Notes: generated by a model from the sequence alone, not told the origin. A DNA stretch of 64,000 nucleotides from Riptortus pedestris (GCA_019009955.1 CM032232.1:52448501-52512500); one strand, 5' to 3'. Positions 34,200 to 47,201 are shown, counted from the stretch's first letter. Numbers and translations are program-made.

Positions 34200-34310
34200 T
34201 AAAAGTCCGTGACGCAGGAAATTATGGAGTTTCCCCACTGACAGGAATATGACACGCTGATGATCTTATATCATTTAATCTCTATTTATCCAGTATTGTC
34301 TAGCCTATAT
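34200..34310 (+). mobile_element. TA-element H-end fragment
   Basis: AAAAGTCCGTGACGCAGG, then GACACGCTGATGATCTTATA and CATTTAATCTCTATTTATCC match the H end and following block in plus orientation. The hairpin is lost by a change to GAAATTATGG. Confidence 0.65.
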
Positions 34311-34392
34311 AAACAATAATTCAAATGCTAGTAGGACAAAAAACATTTAGTGTCTGAGGTACGTGAAGTGAAAACTGGTTGGGTTGAAGTGT

Positions 34393-34640
34393 GGATTTAC
34401 AAAAGGCTGGAGCCATAGACAAAAAAACAAAACAAATGCAACAACTTCCTAAATCAGAGAAAACATGTACTAAACAACAGTTATAGAAAATTAATTTTTC
34501 AATAACATTGGTTCTATACGATTTTCCCATCCTACGCATAAAAATGGAGATATTTATCATTTTTAAAATTCCCCACTATAAAACCCCTCCGGATGATCGT
34601 TATATCGTTGGTTAAGAAGTGATACTGGTTATCTCAAAAA
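34393..34640 (+). repeat. 235-bp module, copy 1
   Basis: From GGCTGGAGCCATAGACAAAA to GAAGTGATACTGGTTATCTC this is the inverse of 49257-49490, with scattered substitutions and small gaps. It lies about 85 bp past a TA-element H end (34200-34310), so it may be the rest of a rearranged copy. Confidence 0.65.
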
Positions 34641-34871
34641 GGACATTTTTTAGAGGTTCGCGAAAAACATGACTGTAAATTACAAGTAACTGTAACATCT
34701 ACCACTACAATCAATATTTATTCAACACTGGATTTGTTCTCACTTACGAGGTAATTCTAATGCAGCTAAATTTTTCCGCTTATTAAGATTCCAATAACTT
34801 GAATTGGCAACAAATTATCATCTTATCCCTAGTGTTGTCGGTCTAATACCTCGGCTAATATTCTATTTTGG

Positions 34872-34914
<43 letters not shown>

Positions 34915-34918
<4 letters not shown>

Positions 34919-35240
34919 CAATAGAACAGCATTTATAGACAATTTGAAACGAGATTCGTTCAGTGTAATTTTTCAATCCTACGTATACTAACGGAAATAT
35001 TTCGCATTTTTCAAAGTTTCCCAAGTCTATCCCTTTCCATCCTTGAAATCTTTGCTTTAAATATAAATGATTCGCATACTTTGGGCACCTCTTAGGCCTT
35101 CTATATCTTACAGTATTTATGCCAAAACAGCTTCTTCTGGGACAATTATATGAAAAATGATAAGAAACTCAAACTGATATGTTGTGCTGTTTTACTAAGT
35201 GATGCATGTCCACTAAAAGAAGTCCCTCGGTCTTTTGGAG

Positions 35241-35302
<62 letters not shown>

Positions 35303-36950
35303 ATTACTCCTAGTGTTATTTCTCTCTGACACTCCCAAGAATACTGAATTGGACGTCAGTTTAATAACAATAAAACTGATTTAAGATTTTAAGAAAAATC
35401 ATCTTGTACCACTCTGTACAACAAGCATATTTTTGTGAAAGTAAATGTTTCTCAGCGCATATTTTCTCCTTAAAAATCCTAAAAAGACATTCCTAATCAC
35501 ATTTTTATATTTTTTACAACTAATTAGTGGTCTAGTCTAACCCAAAAACTTTTGTATATTTTAACTAATTTATTAATAAAGCATATTTATAAAAAAAAAA
35601 ATGATTGCAACAAATTTTAGTTTACATTGGTCCTAAAACAGCGATATCCCGTATAATAATCCCGTACTAGATGGACATCTTGAAATGTAGATCATTTATG
35701 CTAAACAGTATTTGCTCTTTTCTATTATTTATTTTATTACATAATTTGTATTTACATTTTATTTCATTGTCATATTAATATAGCTTACCTTATTGATTTT
35801 GAAAATAATATAAGTGTGTTAGAAATATTTTTGACAGTAGACGTGTTTTCATTTCATTGTTATATATTTAAATTGATATTTGAATTAACTTGTGCATTTT
35901 TATTTAGTAATTTGTAGGTGTTTTTTAAGGTATTAATTTATCATTATAAGTATCTAATATAACAAATTTTTCTCTAGATTGTTTTAATTTTGTTTAAGTT
36001 AGAATTAATTGAGCCATATGCAGTCATTAGTTAAAATGAGATAAACTGATGTAGTCTTGTGTTTTGTGTTATTTAAATCGGTTATGGTATTTGCCCCGTG
36101 AACTTATTTTACAGTAGGATTAATTGGCACATTTTATTAAAAACTTTTTTACCATCTTACCTTAGAAAGCAAGTGAAGTAGCTATCAAACAAATGTAAAG
36201 AAATAAAATTGTCCCTTTTACGACTGTTTATTCATATTAATAAGGGGCTTAAGCGGTTTTAGGTACATTAATGCGGTTGTGCAGGGATTTTACAGCTAAC
36301 CCTCTGGGCTGCTTGTTCAGGTGGTTATACTAAAACAAGACATTTAAGCCCCTAACATAACAAAAGTTTGGTTTACTTAGAATTATACTAGTGAAACTGT
36401 AACAGTAGTTTTAAGTGCCCTTTCAATAATTCCTAGCTGAGAGGATGAGTTGGAGGGAGCCACGGCCTGCATTATTGCTGAGTGCTAAAGGAAATATGGT
36501 TTCGCTAATAACTTCAGGGCTGACGTAAGCCCTTGTTAGTGTTTCTATGCTTACAACTATCTCTATGGAGGATCCTCTATGTCCGACCTCTATGGGCTAT
36601 GCTTCATAGCTACTTGTAGCTCAGTGGAATTTTCCCAATAAACCATGTGTGTCAAAGGACTTTGTCTGTGTGATTTCAAAACGATACAATTTATGGTCGG
36701 CAATAGTTGAAATTAAGGCTAAATATCTCCGTACTCCTTGGACGTAGTAACATAATTTTTTTAGAGGTTCTTAGCCAAAAAGTAAATTAATTTAATTAAT
36801 AATAAAAAATCAGAGGCAGTCATAAGCTTTCCTTAATATCTTGAGAACTAATTTTCCCACGAAGGATCGATGGGTATTTGAAGAAATGTTTATGACAGCA
36901 AGTACTTTTACATTATGCTCTATAGCTTATTTCCTTAATGGCGAATGTAC
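34915..36950 (+). other. TA-element scraps and possible LTR-like stretch
   Basis: A TA-element interior scrap lies at 34915-35060 and a P-end scrap at 36850-36950 (AAGGATCGATGGGTATTTGA). The rest is AT-rich with (TA)n at 35243-35298. The stretch 36235-36700 is less AT-rich and contains CCCAATAAACCATGTGTGTC; it could be an LTR, but no partner, ends or primer site could be fixed. Confidence 0.3.
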
Positions 36951-37069
36951 TAATACATCTTGGCACTACTATAATAAAATTATAAAATCGAAACGTATAG
37001 ATAATATGCTATAGAGGCTTTTAATTAATAGATACATAGTACATACAGCTTATATAGATACATAGTATG

Positions 37070-37189
37070 TTAGCAGATTTCCATTAAGGGAAATCAGCTA
37101 TTGAGGTCGTACTCATGACGCGATTTTTGAAAACTTTCTTCAAATGTCCATCGATCCTACCCAGGAGATGACGAAAATCAGGTCCGTTC

Positions 37190-37257
<68 letters not shown>

Positions 37258-37917
37258 GTTAACGCACTAGCGGTCGCAATTTTTGTTTGATCGTTACGAA
37301 ACTCGATATTTAACCCTTTTATGTAAAAAGACAGATCAAGTTCGTTAATGGCTGAAATCGGACTAGAGGGAGGGGCGTTGAGAGGGGGGATTTTCGAAAA
37401 TTCAAATTATCTCCGTTGCATCGAATCGAAAAAGTGTATAAAACCAATCTTATTGCAAATTAAATTTACTATAAATATTGTTATTTACATTTATTCTCTC
37501 TCTTGAATACTAACCGCGATATTTGCAATTTTATGAAGTCTGTGGTCAGGTATAGTTCGGGTTAGATCGGCCGTTTCCGTAACTCATCAGCTCAGGTGGA
37601 AGGTTCTTCTAACCTTACCTGTCATTTCTTACCTTACCTTACTTTTGTTACTTTGTGAGATTTATGCAAATACGTTCATCACCCCCCCCCCCCCCCTTCT
37701 TTAGTTCTTAGACTACTAAAATTTGAGTTATTAAAATATAAATTATTCTTACAATTCAGAAGCCGGATCAGTTGGGAATTTATTTTAATTAACTGAAAGA
37801 TTTCTCATTACCGTTTGTATTTAATCAGGTGGTGTTGTGTTACCAGTATGCAGATTTCTCTATTGTAAAACTTCAAATCTGCTTAGTTTACGCAGCCCCT
37901 GCGTGACGGACTTTTTT
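37070..37917 (-). mobile_element. TA-element, complete copy
   Basis: P end at 37070 (TTAGCAGATTTCC), (TA)n at about 37195-37256, all internal blocks in reference order, a C13-14 run near 37682, and an intact H hairpin (ACGCAGCCCCTGCGT) ending in GACGGAC and T7 at 37917. It is closely related to the copy at 9931-10745, differing mainly in microsatellite and C-run length. Confidence 0.85.
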
Positions 37918-38444
37918 TCCTATGTACTCGTTAAATCTAATATATTCTCTAATAAATAAAATATGAAAATAGTACATGAACACAATATAAATACACTATA
38001 CAACTACAAAACAAACAATATTTTTTTAAATTTCAAATGGGTAAAATCACACATAGGATTCGGAAGTAACGAATTTTAGACATTTTTGTTATCAGTTTCA
38101 AGTTATCAAAACAAACTGATATACATAAAAACTTCAAAATTACACATGAAATACATTTTAGAAGCAATTTCTAATGAAATGAAGCAATTAAGGTGGGTAT
38201 CCACTTTAAATATAGAGCACTTGACAAATATTATAATTGGCTTAAATAACACAAAACAGAAGACTAACCCAACATCATTTTAACTACTGACAGGACAGGC
38301 TCTATTAATTCTTACTCAAACAAAATTAAACGACCTTTGGCAAACATTCAGTCATGTGACAATTACACTAAACAAACTTATGTAATCTAATTTATTACTG
38401 CCTACTCACACACAATCACAGAAAAGGAATGATCTCAAACCCTA

Positions 38445-39052
38445 GAAAGTCCGCCACGCAGGTGCTGGCTAAACAAGGCAAACTTCCCACGTCCTAGTAT
38501 GACACACTATTGACCTCATATCACCATATATTTTCTATTTTTAAGTAAATCCCCGTTGAATTTGCGAATTTTGACTGAAAACTAATAAATGCAAATATCT
38601 CATTTAATATTGAAGACAGAGAGCAAGTGTATATACAGTTATAATGTTTATAGATAATTACGTTTGCAATAATACTGATTCTATACAATTTTTCGATTCG
38701 ACACACTATATTTCAAACTTTCCAAATTCCCCTTTCTAAACCCTCCTTCCTCCCACTTTCAGCCATTAATGAACTCAATCATTAGATATACATAAAACGT
38801 TTAAATATCAAGTCTGGTAATGATCAAACATAAATTATGACCACTAGAGAGATAATAGGCAAGTGTATTATATATAATATATATAATTATGAATTTGTAA
38901 GAAAATGGAGCCCGTTCATAACTATATTATAGTTTTGAACGGGCTCCATTTTCTCATCTCATAGATTGGATCGATGGACATTTTAAGAAACGTTTTTGAA
39001 AATACCGTCATGAATATAACCTCAATAGCCGATTTCCCTTCAGTGTAATCTA
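38445..39052 (+). mobile_element. TA-element with both ends, central palindrome
   Basis: H end (GAAAGTCCGCCACGCAGG) at 38445, interior blocks, then an inverted duplication of the junction next to the TA tract (38900-38954), and the P end (CCGATTTCCCTTCAGTGTAA) at 39052. Confidence 0.75.
38900..38954. repeat. Near-perfect palindrome at a TA-element junction
   Basis: AGAAAATGGAGCCCGTTCA and its inverse TGAACGGGCTCCATTTTCT, extended by ACTATA/TATAGT, form arms of about 27 bp with one mismatch and almost no loop. The right arm is the normal TTTTGAACGG block of the family, so the left is an inverted copy. Confidence 0.85.
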
Positions 39053-39490
39053 CAAAAAACAGGAAATAAGTGGTAAATAAATCCAGAAGCCATACACAAA
39101 ACAGTTCCAAAAAATAATACATAAAATTTAGTAAAAGTGTCTATGGAGATTAAAGACTGCATTTATCTTAGGTATTAACAGGGTAGAAAGAGGAGGCTTC
39201 TTATTAAAACTGAATATTTTGTAGTTTTAAGTGCATTTTACGTTAAATGTGTGTTATTTACTAATTGGATTGCATAGCATATATACTCCAATTTTATAGG
39301 GATACCACAGAGGGTTGAATGCATTCATTATTGCTAATAATTCAGGAGTTAAACAAAATAAAAAACAAAACAAAGCTCTACGACATGTTGGATATCATTT
39401 TTAATCATTTAGAATACAAATAGATTCATTTTTTTTTTTGACAAATATTAGGTAGCAATGTAAACCAGCTGTTTGTAGTAGGTGTAATTT

Positions 39491-39654
39491 TAATTGACCT
39501 TTAAGGAAATTATTTAGTGACGAAATTCATTAAATAACGTTCTAAAATCCCACCCTGGCTAGAAAAGGGTGGTAACCTGTAGATAACCCGTCCCGATTAG
39601 CCTAAGTTGCAAAAAGTGGACGTTAATAAATAATAATAATAATAATAATTGACC
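39491..39654 (+). mobile_element. 5'-truncated SINE copy with 9-bp duplication
   Basis: The body (39500-39645) starts inside the family at the ATTTAGTGACGAAATTCATT segment, so the tRNA head is missing. It ends in a longer (AAT)n tail. Direct repeats TAATTGACC flank it (39491-39499 and 39646-39654). It is almost identical to the 3' part of the copy at 40-265, one clear base difference being visible, so both are young. Confidence 0.85.
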
Positions 39655-39771
39655 CGACTCATTAAAACAGTGAAAACCCTGAATAAAATGCATACTTTAT
39701 TAATACAATATCGCATTCGTTCTCAGTTCGTGAATTCTATCTGTATAATGGGTAGTTGTTTGTAATGCAAC

Positions 39772-39887
39772 GTCTTCCCTTAGGGGAAATCTCCTATTGA
39801 GGTTGTACTCATTATAGGATTTTTGAAAAATTTCTTCCAATGTCCATCGATCCTGCCTAGTAGTTGTCGAGAATGAGGTCAGTTCAA

Positions 39888-39943
<56 letters not shown>

Positions 39944-40342
39944 CTATAAACGCTCTTGCGAACGCAATTTTTGTCAGATCGTTACAAAAGGGGTGAATTT
40001 CGAAAATTATTTATATTTTCTTTATTATGCGTTGGATCTAAAAATTGTACTGAACCAATCTAATTGGAAATGTATTGTTCTAAAAATGTTGTTATGTACT
40101 TTTTTTTCATTATCTATATTGTTAACCGAGAAATTTCACTTTTATGTTTTCTACCATCTGTAAACCCGCACTCCTATTCATGATATATTAATAGAAAGCT
40201 GTTACATTATGAAGCACTTTATTTGAAGCCCAAGTACCAAATAATGATCTCTTTGAACTATTTCGTTTTGTGATAAATGCAAATACGTGACACACTGGGG
40301 AAATCTGCTAACTTAACGCAGCCCCTCCGTGACGGACTTTTT
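39772..40342 (-). mobile_element. TA-element, both ends present, internal deletion
   Basis: P end (CTTCCCTTAGGGGAAATC) at 39772, (TA)n at 39893-39939, H end (ACGCAGCCCCTCCGTGACGG) at about 40342. Between the GATCGTTAC block and the GGTGAATTTCG block about 60 bp of the reference is missing. Confidence 0.8.
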
Positions 40343-40447
40343 ACATAAGTTAGAGAAAAAAAAACCTATTTGCTTCCATTGCGGAAAAATAAGAGTATTT
40401 ATTCTTTGGCATGAACACATTATTATTGTGTAACAATTTTAGAGCGG

Positions 40448-40786
40448 TGAAAAATAAAATTTATTTATTTATTATTTAGAGCTCCGCAACTGTGGCGACT
40501 TGGCTCTTCTTAAACATGGGGGAAACAAAACAAAAACAAAAAACAAGTAAACAAAATAACAAAACAAAGTAACAATAAATAATGTCAAACAAACAAAAGA
40601 AACACGAACAGAAAAAAATAACAAGAAACATGTAAACAAAATAACACCAAAGGAACAAGAAACACGAACACAACATAGAACTAAAAACAGGTGTTAAATA
40701 AATAAGTGAAAAGAAAACTTAGTGACTTTGAAACAAAATTATTCATAAAAACAGTAATAATAAATTTCAATAAAAATTTAAACACA

Positions 40787-40822
<36 letters not shown>

Positions 40823-41236
40823 ACATGCACTCACACCCATTAAAAAATTTTAAAATATGGAATTAAATATTCTCAAACTGCCCAATTGTTTTTAAATATG
40901 CCAGAATCGTGGCAATATGTGGGCTACCCTCAGTCATTAGTTCGATCAAGTCGTGTGGAATGTTTAAGTAAGTTCATAATCTGCATTCTGTTAGTAGGTG
41001 TTTTATAGTTAGTCCAGTGTTGCAATGACTACAAGTAGGCTTCTCTTTTCTGTTCATTATGTAAGAATGTGTCAGGTAAGTATGTCCAATACGTAATCTT
41101 GTGAGGACGACTTGGTCTCTACTTGAATATACTTTCTGTTTCTTTGTCCATCCAGTAACATTGCGTTTTATTTCCAATAGTTTGTTGTCAGTAAGTAACC
41201 GGTGTTTTTGCCAGTCTTGGAGTTGAAAAATAAAAT
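40448..41236 (-). mobile_element. 5'-truncated non-LTR retrotransposon with 13-bp target duplication
   Basis: A minus-strand LINE insertion occupies 40461-41223. It is bracketed by exact 13-bp direct repeats, TGAAAAATAAAAT (40448-40460 and 41224-41236). The 5' end is truncated inside the last part of ORF2. The 3' untranslated region has a (TG)n tract (40791-40817 on the plus strand as AC) and T-rich motifs. It ends with GCGGAGCTCTAAATAATAAA and a short AATA-type tail rather than a long poly(A). The exact duplication and nearly intact reading frame indicate a fairly recent insertion. Confidence 0.85.
40863..41221 (-). pseudogene. C-terminal ORF2 fragment of the truncated LINE (zinc-knuckle region)
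   Basis: The frame runs QLQDWQKHRLLTDNKLLEIK, then VVLTRLRIGHTYLTHSYIMN, then the zinc-knuckle CSHCNTGLTIKHLLTEC (C-x2-C-x8-H-x4-C). After one in-frame TGA it continues YLNIPHDLIELMTEG, SPHIATILAYLKTIGQFENI and TAA at 40863-40865. This is the region after RNase H in Jockey/I-group ORF2 proteins. Only one stop breaks it, in good contrast to the relics at 7 kb and 17 kb. The RT and RNase H domains are absent through 5' truncation. Confidence 0.85.
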
Positions 41237-42675
41237 AAAATTAATATAATAGAAATAAAGATTAGGAGGAGTGAAGCATAAGTTAAATGATATCGGCTTT
41301 AAAATTAATCATATGATGTTGCTTGATTAAGCCTACAAACACGATTTGGGGGGGGGGGTTCTAATTAAGCAAACCTAAAATTCGTTCTTGTTAAAATGTG
41401 TAACAATGATATTTGTACATCAACTACGTCTGTTCCCTTTAATTGAATACCGCCATATTAGATTTGCTCTTTGCAGGTGAGAGCTCACAAGGTAGTACGA
41501 GGTCCAATTTACAATTTCTGAGTAATCACAGAATTGCCATAGTAAACATAACACCGATTAATTTATCTAATTAATTAATTTATGTACCAAATAATTTACT
41601 TATGTATTTGTATTGGTACTCCTGTTTTGAATGGGTATTCGTAACGCCCGATAATATGTGGTATGTGGAGTAACCAAACTCCTTTTACCTCTCAAAATAA
41701 AGTTATTTTTAGGATGCCTAAAACCAGATTTCGTTTTTATATTAAAACCCGTAAAAACTCTCTCACTCACGGCATTTTACACTTTTTTGTACTTTAATCC
41801 TCTTTCACGGTTTTATTTTATACTTTCATAATACACTGGGGAAAAATATATGAAATAACCAAACAAATTAAAATAACATATGGGGATTACAAAGGACATT
41901 CAGAGTTATGAGATAAATGCGAAATTACATTAAAACAGTTAAATTTAATGAATAAGCATTTAATGCTTAGTAGAATTCAGTCAGTTAATTTATTTCCAGG
42001 AAATTAAAAAAAAAAACAAGTCCTTTTTATAAAAATATATTTTTTCTGGTAGTTGTATGCCAAGAAAAATAAATCATATTTTAATATGAAAAAGATAAAA
42101 ATCATAGCTTAATTAAGTTTGTGAACGACTTTAATTATATATTTGTAAATAAATATAATTTATTTTAATTCCTTTTTTGGTGGCCTTAGATCGTTAGGGC
42201 GACCGACATTAGATAACCTATATGTAGCAACGAGAATGGCCAGTACTTGAATGAGTGAAGCAGAGTTAGTTCTCCGGTTCACCGACAGAGCGCGCTGGTA
42301 GTGGAATGACGGGAGTCTAGTGAGTAAATCAATCTGACATCCCTTCAGAATCATGGACATAGTCACTTCTAGATACCGACGATTAGCAAACTGGCCTTAG
42401 GTGAAATTAAAACTATCCGCCCCTCCCACTCCGGCATGATGAGGCCCATCAGTCTACTAAAAACACATTCCAGGTCCTCCTTGGTTAACGGGGTTGTTCT
42501 CCGAGTTAAACACTTACTCTGGCCTCGAATCTAGCTCAGGGCGCGGCTAAAACTCTTTAAACTCAACCTAAAAAAAAAAAAATCTAATTCATCAAGGAAG
42601 TTTGATAAAGAAGCTTGTGCTAATGAAGGTGAACTTGTGTTTCTGAAAATCTGAATTTATATGTTAATATATTCA
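41237..42675. other. Unassigned; possible poly(A)-tailed retroposon
   Basis: 42170-42582 is less AT-rich than its flanks and ends in an A12-13 run, which could be the tail of a plus-strand retroposon. No protein or promoter box is recognisable. Confidence 0.3.
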
Positions 42676-42890
42676 TAAGGCTCAGGAGAGCTTTGTGAGT
42701 TGAGGCAATGACCTTAATCTCACTTGGTATTAACCTAGAGCCGTGAGTTCGATGCACACTTGGGCAATAGGAATTTATTTAATGACGAACTCATTACATA
42801 GTGTCCTTAGTCCCATTCTGACTTGAAAACAGATAACCAATCTTACTTAGCCTTAGTAGTACAAAGTGAAGCTTAATATATAAAATGGTT
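42676..42890 (+). mobile_element. Diverged SINE copy
   Basis: The tRNA-like head (GGCTCAGGAGAGCTTTGTGA, then GAGTTCGATGCACAC) and the tail blocks (ATTTAATGACGAACTCATTA, GATAACCAATCTTACTTAGCC) are recognisable but carry many substitutions and small gaps. TTAATATAT lies near both edges and may be the duplication. It is older than the copies at 40, 39500 and 50840. Confidence 0.7.
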
Positions 42891-45215
42891 TTTATCATAT
42901 TTTACAAACTACATTCAACGAAAAAACCTTGGCATACCCCACTATATGACAGAACTACTTATTGACAGCTGCGAATATATTCCACAAAAACTAACATATC
43001 TAAAACATATAAACATTTACCAATCCATATAGAATAAAAATAAAATATATCTACAACATACTTAATGAGATTTAAAATAGCTAACATTTATTATATTGTA
43101 ATGGGCAAACTACGTATATGAGAAAATACAAGATATTTAATGCATATTTTCCATACTATATAAATAAAGTACAATATCAAGGGCATGAAGGGATAAATAT
43201 ACTATTATAACAGAGATCATTCCAATTACCATTAATGTGGGACATAAACCTAATAAAATAAAATTAAATAATCATATTTTTATTCGGATTATGTATCAAA
43301 TTTCTTAATATTTTTACATGAGATGTTAAATATTTCCCTGAATTAAGAATTTACTTGCTTACTCAGACACTTCAATTCAACTTCTGATTCTGAGCTAATT
43401 TTTTAATTGAAACTTACATTTTCTCTCAAACTGGACTACCCGTAAAACATTGAAGATGAGACGTGAGTTTAGTATTATTGTTCAGTATGTCGACTATTAA
43501 AAGTATAAATTCTTCATTAATAAAGGAAAAAATAAACACCAATAAAAGATTTCATCACATGATACTATCGTAACACTTAATTTTTTTCTGATTTGAATAA
43601 TTGAATTCTCAGAAGCCATTATGCCCCATCGTCGGCCAGATGTCCAGATTTTATTTTATTTTTTTATTGCCTATGAAGGAGTTAGTTTCAATACCCTAAG
43701 AACTAATTGTGTTGTGGTTTCACTGGTTCTCTTCTGTCTATATAATGGATATTATTTTTTAAACCAATTAGTATTTCGTAATATAAGGCACAATGATACT
43801 GGCATATTTAATGGGAGATTTCCTAACTCAGCATCTCACTAATATGTAATACAAATGATAGTTTGTGTTCTGACTTAAAGTATTTTGTAAGAAATGTATC
43901 CATAAACAAAAAAAAGTAAGTCATTAATTGTAAAAATGTATTTTTATGTACAAATTAATTAATTATATATATAGCGTGTGTGTGTGTGTGTGTATGTGTG
44001 TGGTATGTAGAGTGATTTTTTATTATGACTGACAAAGGAGCACGAGATTGGCCGAATCCTTTGACTGAAATGTGCCTACGCCGTACCAGGTTCTGTAAAC
44101 CTTACATCTCCTACCAATAATATAAATTAAACGACCTAAGCCTCAAAAATATCCTAAGCAACCATAACTTTTTTCACATGAATTCTTGATGTTAATATTT
44201 CCCGATAAAGCTATTCAAATGTATTTTAAGATTCAAGTTCTGAGTGATCCGCCTTCCGTAAATGGTTTAGAGTCTAACCATTAGATTTGTTGGTTTAGAT
44301 AAAGTCTAAACTTTAGACTTTTTCTAAACCAACTCAGTATGCCTTTTTTTGGTTCACAGACAATAAATTTATTTTTTGGGACAGGAGGAAGAACTGTGAA
44401 TTCTTCTCTTCAGGGATGAAAATTATCATAAATATATATTACCACTATAAAGGCTATCATAAATTTCAAAGCTTAGAATTGTAGTTTCTCCAGGAATTAT
44501 TGGAGGCGGCAATTTAGGTGAAATAGTTCAATACAGATTAAGGGAGTTGGTTCCATATTATACCTCTAGGCCTAATGAAGCCCCCCCCCACTTCTCTATT
44601 CACAAACTTAGGATTCTAAGCCCCAAGTTAAGGCAGTAGATATGCCTATTCCTTATCAACCACTTAACTTATTACTCAAATTCTAAGATGGAGTCTCTCG
44701 GTCTGGCTGAATAGCTTCCTGTTCGTAAAATACTATACTACGAAACCCTTCGTTAAGGGATCGCTCATAGAATATGAATAGTGGTTCGTGGATAGAGAGG
44801 ATTAATTGTCGCCCCAGCTGATCCGAGTAGTAGAAATAGCTGGATAGCTAGATTCTTGTTTAGTCAACAAATTGATGTGTCAGTGAAAGTTTGTAAAATG
44901 TAAAGAATATACAATTGGTTCATATTTTTAAATTGTTTAAGTTGTAAGTTGAGTCCTGGTTTTTCATATTTGGTAGCATTGTCTTGTAAGTCTGAAGTGT
45001 ATAGTGAAATCTTGTGTGAAATGGCTTCTGACAATTTTGGTTTTCGTCTTATTAATTCTTGTAGGGGTTGTTTACTGACCATTTGAGATAAGGTGAAGTT
45101 GGTTTTTGGTAATGTTATTAGTCGGTACGTTATTAAGCCTGTCGAGTATCTATGAAATTATGTAAGCTCTCCACTTTTCACAGCATTATTACACTTAATT
45201 TAGTCTGAGTTTTTA
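42891..45215. other. No recognisable feature
   Basis: AT-rich. A minus-strand frame around 44864-45130 (TLPKTNFTLSQMVSKQPLQE and on, about 90 codons) is open without a known domain. Confidence 0.35.
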
Positions 45216-45516
45216 TTATTTTATATTTTTTTGTGTGTTTAGATGAACAGTGTTTTTTACCACCCTGTTTAGAAAATGGACTGGAATTACAATTTCTGAA
45301 AGAAGTTTTCCTTTCCAAATGTAAAAAGTACATTTGGCTTCACCTAACATCGAATTCACCCATAATTGACGACTTATGCGTAAATGCGTACGCGCGTAAA
45401 CATTGCACTGCAATGACCATCACTTAACACTGCACTGCACTGAAACTAAAAATCACTGTTCACTAAACACTGCACTGAAAGCACTATTATTCACTGATAA
45501 AAAAACTGAGAACTAA

Positions 45517-45560
45517 CTGTTGGGCAAGCTGGCCGACTTTTATACATGGCGTTGCCTAGC
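45517..45560 (-). promoter_or_regulatory. TATA plus initiator core promoter candidate
   Basis: On the minus strand TATAAAAG (45537-45544) is followed by TCAGTT, whose A lies at 45517, 27 bases from the first T of the TATA. This is the usual arthropod TATA-Inr spacing. Upstream are CACGTG and ACACGTTGTCGG-type motifs (45565-45640). Downstream, small open frames start near 45420, but none resembles a known protein. It could serve an alternative start of the FSTL-like gene, an unrecognised element, or nothing. Confidence 0.35.
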
Positions 45561-45832
45561 ACTTGACTGCGGCTGACGACACGTTGTCGGTTTTGTGAGT
45601 TGTCCCAGTGGCGGGCCCCGACACGTGGTCGTCAGGTCATTATAGAAAGTTAAATGGGTGGGGATTGCTCCAGCCTTTCCCAAAACATTCCGTATTTGAC
45701 ACTAACACAGTGAAAGAGGTCCTTGAGAGAATTCCTTCTTCGCCGCAAGATTCCCTATTTTTTTTTAATTGTTTTCGACTATTTTACAAAAAGGTAAGTT
45801 TGAATGATTATTTTTTTTTAAGTTATCGTTAA

Positions 45833-46381
45833 TAATAATTGCTAGTGTTAAATATCTATTTAAAAAGTAACTAAATGAATTAAAACAAGCCTATTTTGTT
45901 GGAAAAATATTATTTCAAACCCGAATTTATAATTCCAAATTGTTCTACGAATATTTTACGAAATATAAATAAAAAATCAATTATAAATTACTGAATAATA
46001 ATTCATCAATCAGTGATTGTGAACAATGTCTTTATTGTTTAATTTTACGGTTATCTAAGTAAAAATATAATAACTAAAAACGTGAATTACATTATTAGAC
46101 TACGGCTAGGGAGTATGGTACTTTCCCGGTGCGGTTGACGACAACGTGTCGTTCAGCGGTTTTTTCGCGGAAAACAATTAAAAGATTTTACAATTTATAA
46201 TATACAGTTAAAGTAAAGTAAAACGAAACTAATTCACAAAAAAAAAGTTTCCGCCCCATTAAAAAATGTTGAAAATCTCCGCTGTCAACGTGCTAGACGG
46301 CTCTAGACGCCCCCCCTCCTGGCGTCGCTCATTATCTTCCTACTTCTTTAATAAATGATTACATATACGTAATTCTCGCAA

Positions 46382-46416
<35 letters not shown>

Positions 46417-47201
46417 TATATATATATAAATATATATATATATAAATATATATGCATATATTAAATCAATAAGTTTTGTGGCTAGAAAATAAAACATGTC
46501 TCAAATATGAATATGAGAAAAAACATCATTTAAATATGAAGTATACACACTTTGTTATCGTCGAAGACAGGGAATATTCGTCATACTTGAGAATGGTCAA
46601 TTTCAAAATCATTTGGATTTGAATGTTTTGCAACGTTTTTGGAAAATTAATTTTTGGATATACTAACGACTTATGTTATGATTACATATTATTGCTAATT
46701 GTTTTTTACAACGTATCAAAAGCGGAAAAGAATAAGGAAATTCAATAATTAAGTAGGTTTTGTGTGACGGGGGAGTGAGTGAGAGAGCAAGTGAGTGCGC
46801 GTGTGCGTTTGATTGTGAATGCACGTAGAAAATTTAATCTAAAATTTTTTTTTATGTACATACTTATTTTTATTTATTTGTTTTAATAGTTCTACTTTTA
46901 ATAATTAAATATATATAATCGTTTTTGTAATTTAATACAGATTATAGTTTGGAATTATCTGCTTTCTGTATAAGGATTGGCTATATAAGGATTTCTGATT
47001 TGTTTTTGGTTTTGTTTTTATATTATTGTTCTGGTCTAATAGTAGTATTTAATTTCCTCTTGTTTCTATTTCCCATATTTTTATTTATTTCGGTTTCTGG
47101 TCATGAGCAATATCACCTATCAGCGAACGCTCTACAATAAATAAATATCAGATTGGTATGTAACATTCTCCAATCCGATTCAGCAGGGAACATCTTTTAC
47201 G

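Noticed and set aside
36235..36700. Possible LTR with AATAAACC and TGGTCGGCAATAG
   Set aside because: Ends, partner LTR and a convincing primer site could not be fixed; mentioned only as a possibility.
44864..45130. 90-codon minus frame with Lys-rich sequence
   Set aside because: No known domain, weak acceptor, no clear donor; left as unassigned.
45233..45427. Opposed 64-65-codon frames downstream of the promoter candidate
   Set aside because: Both strands are open, with no domain or codon evidence to choose between them.
45608..45832. 74-codon plus frame followed by AAAAAGGTAAGT
   Set aside because: It starts at GTG, has a stop just upstream, no ATG and no recognisable domain; the donor-like site alone is not enough.
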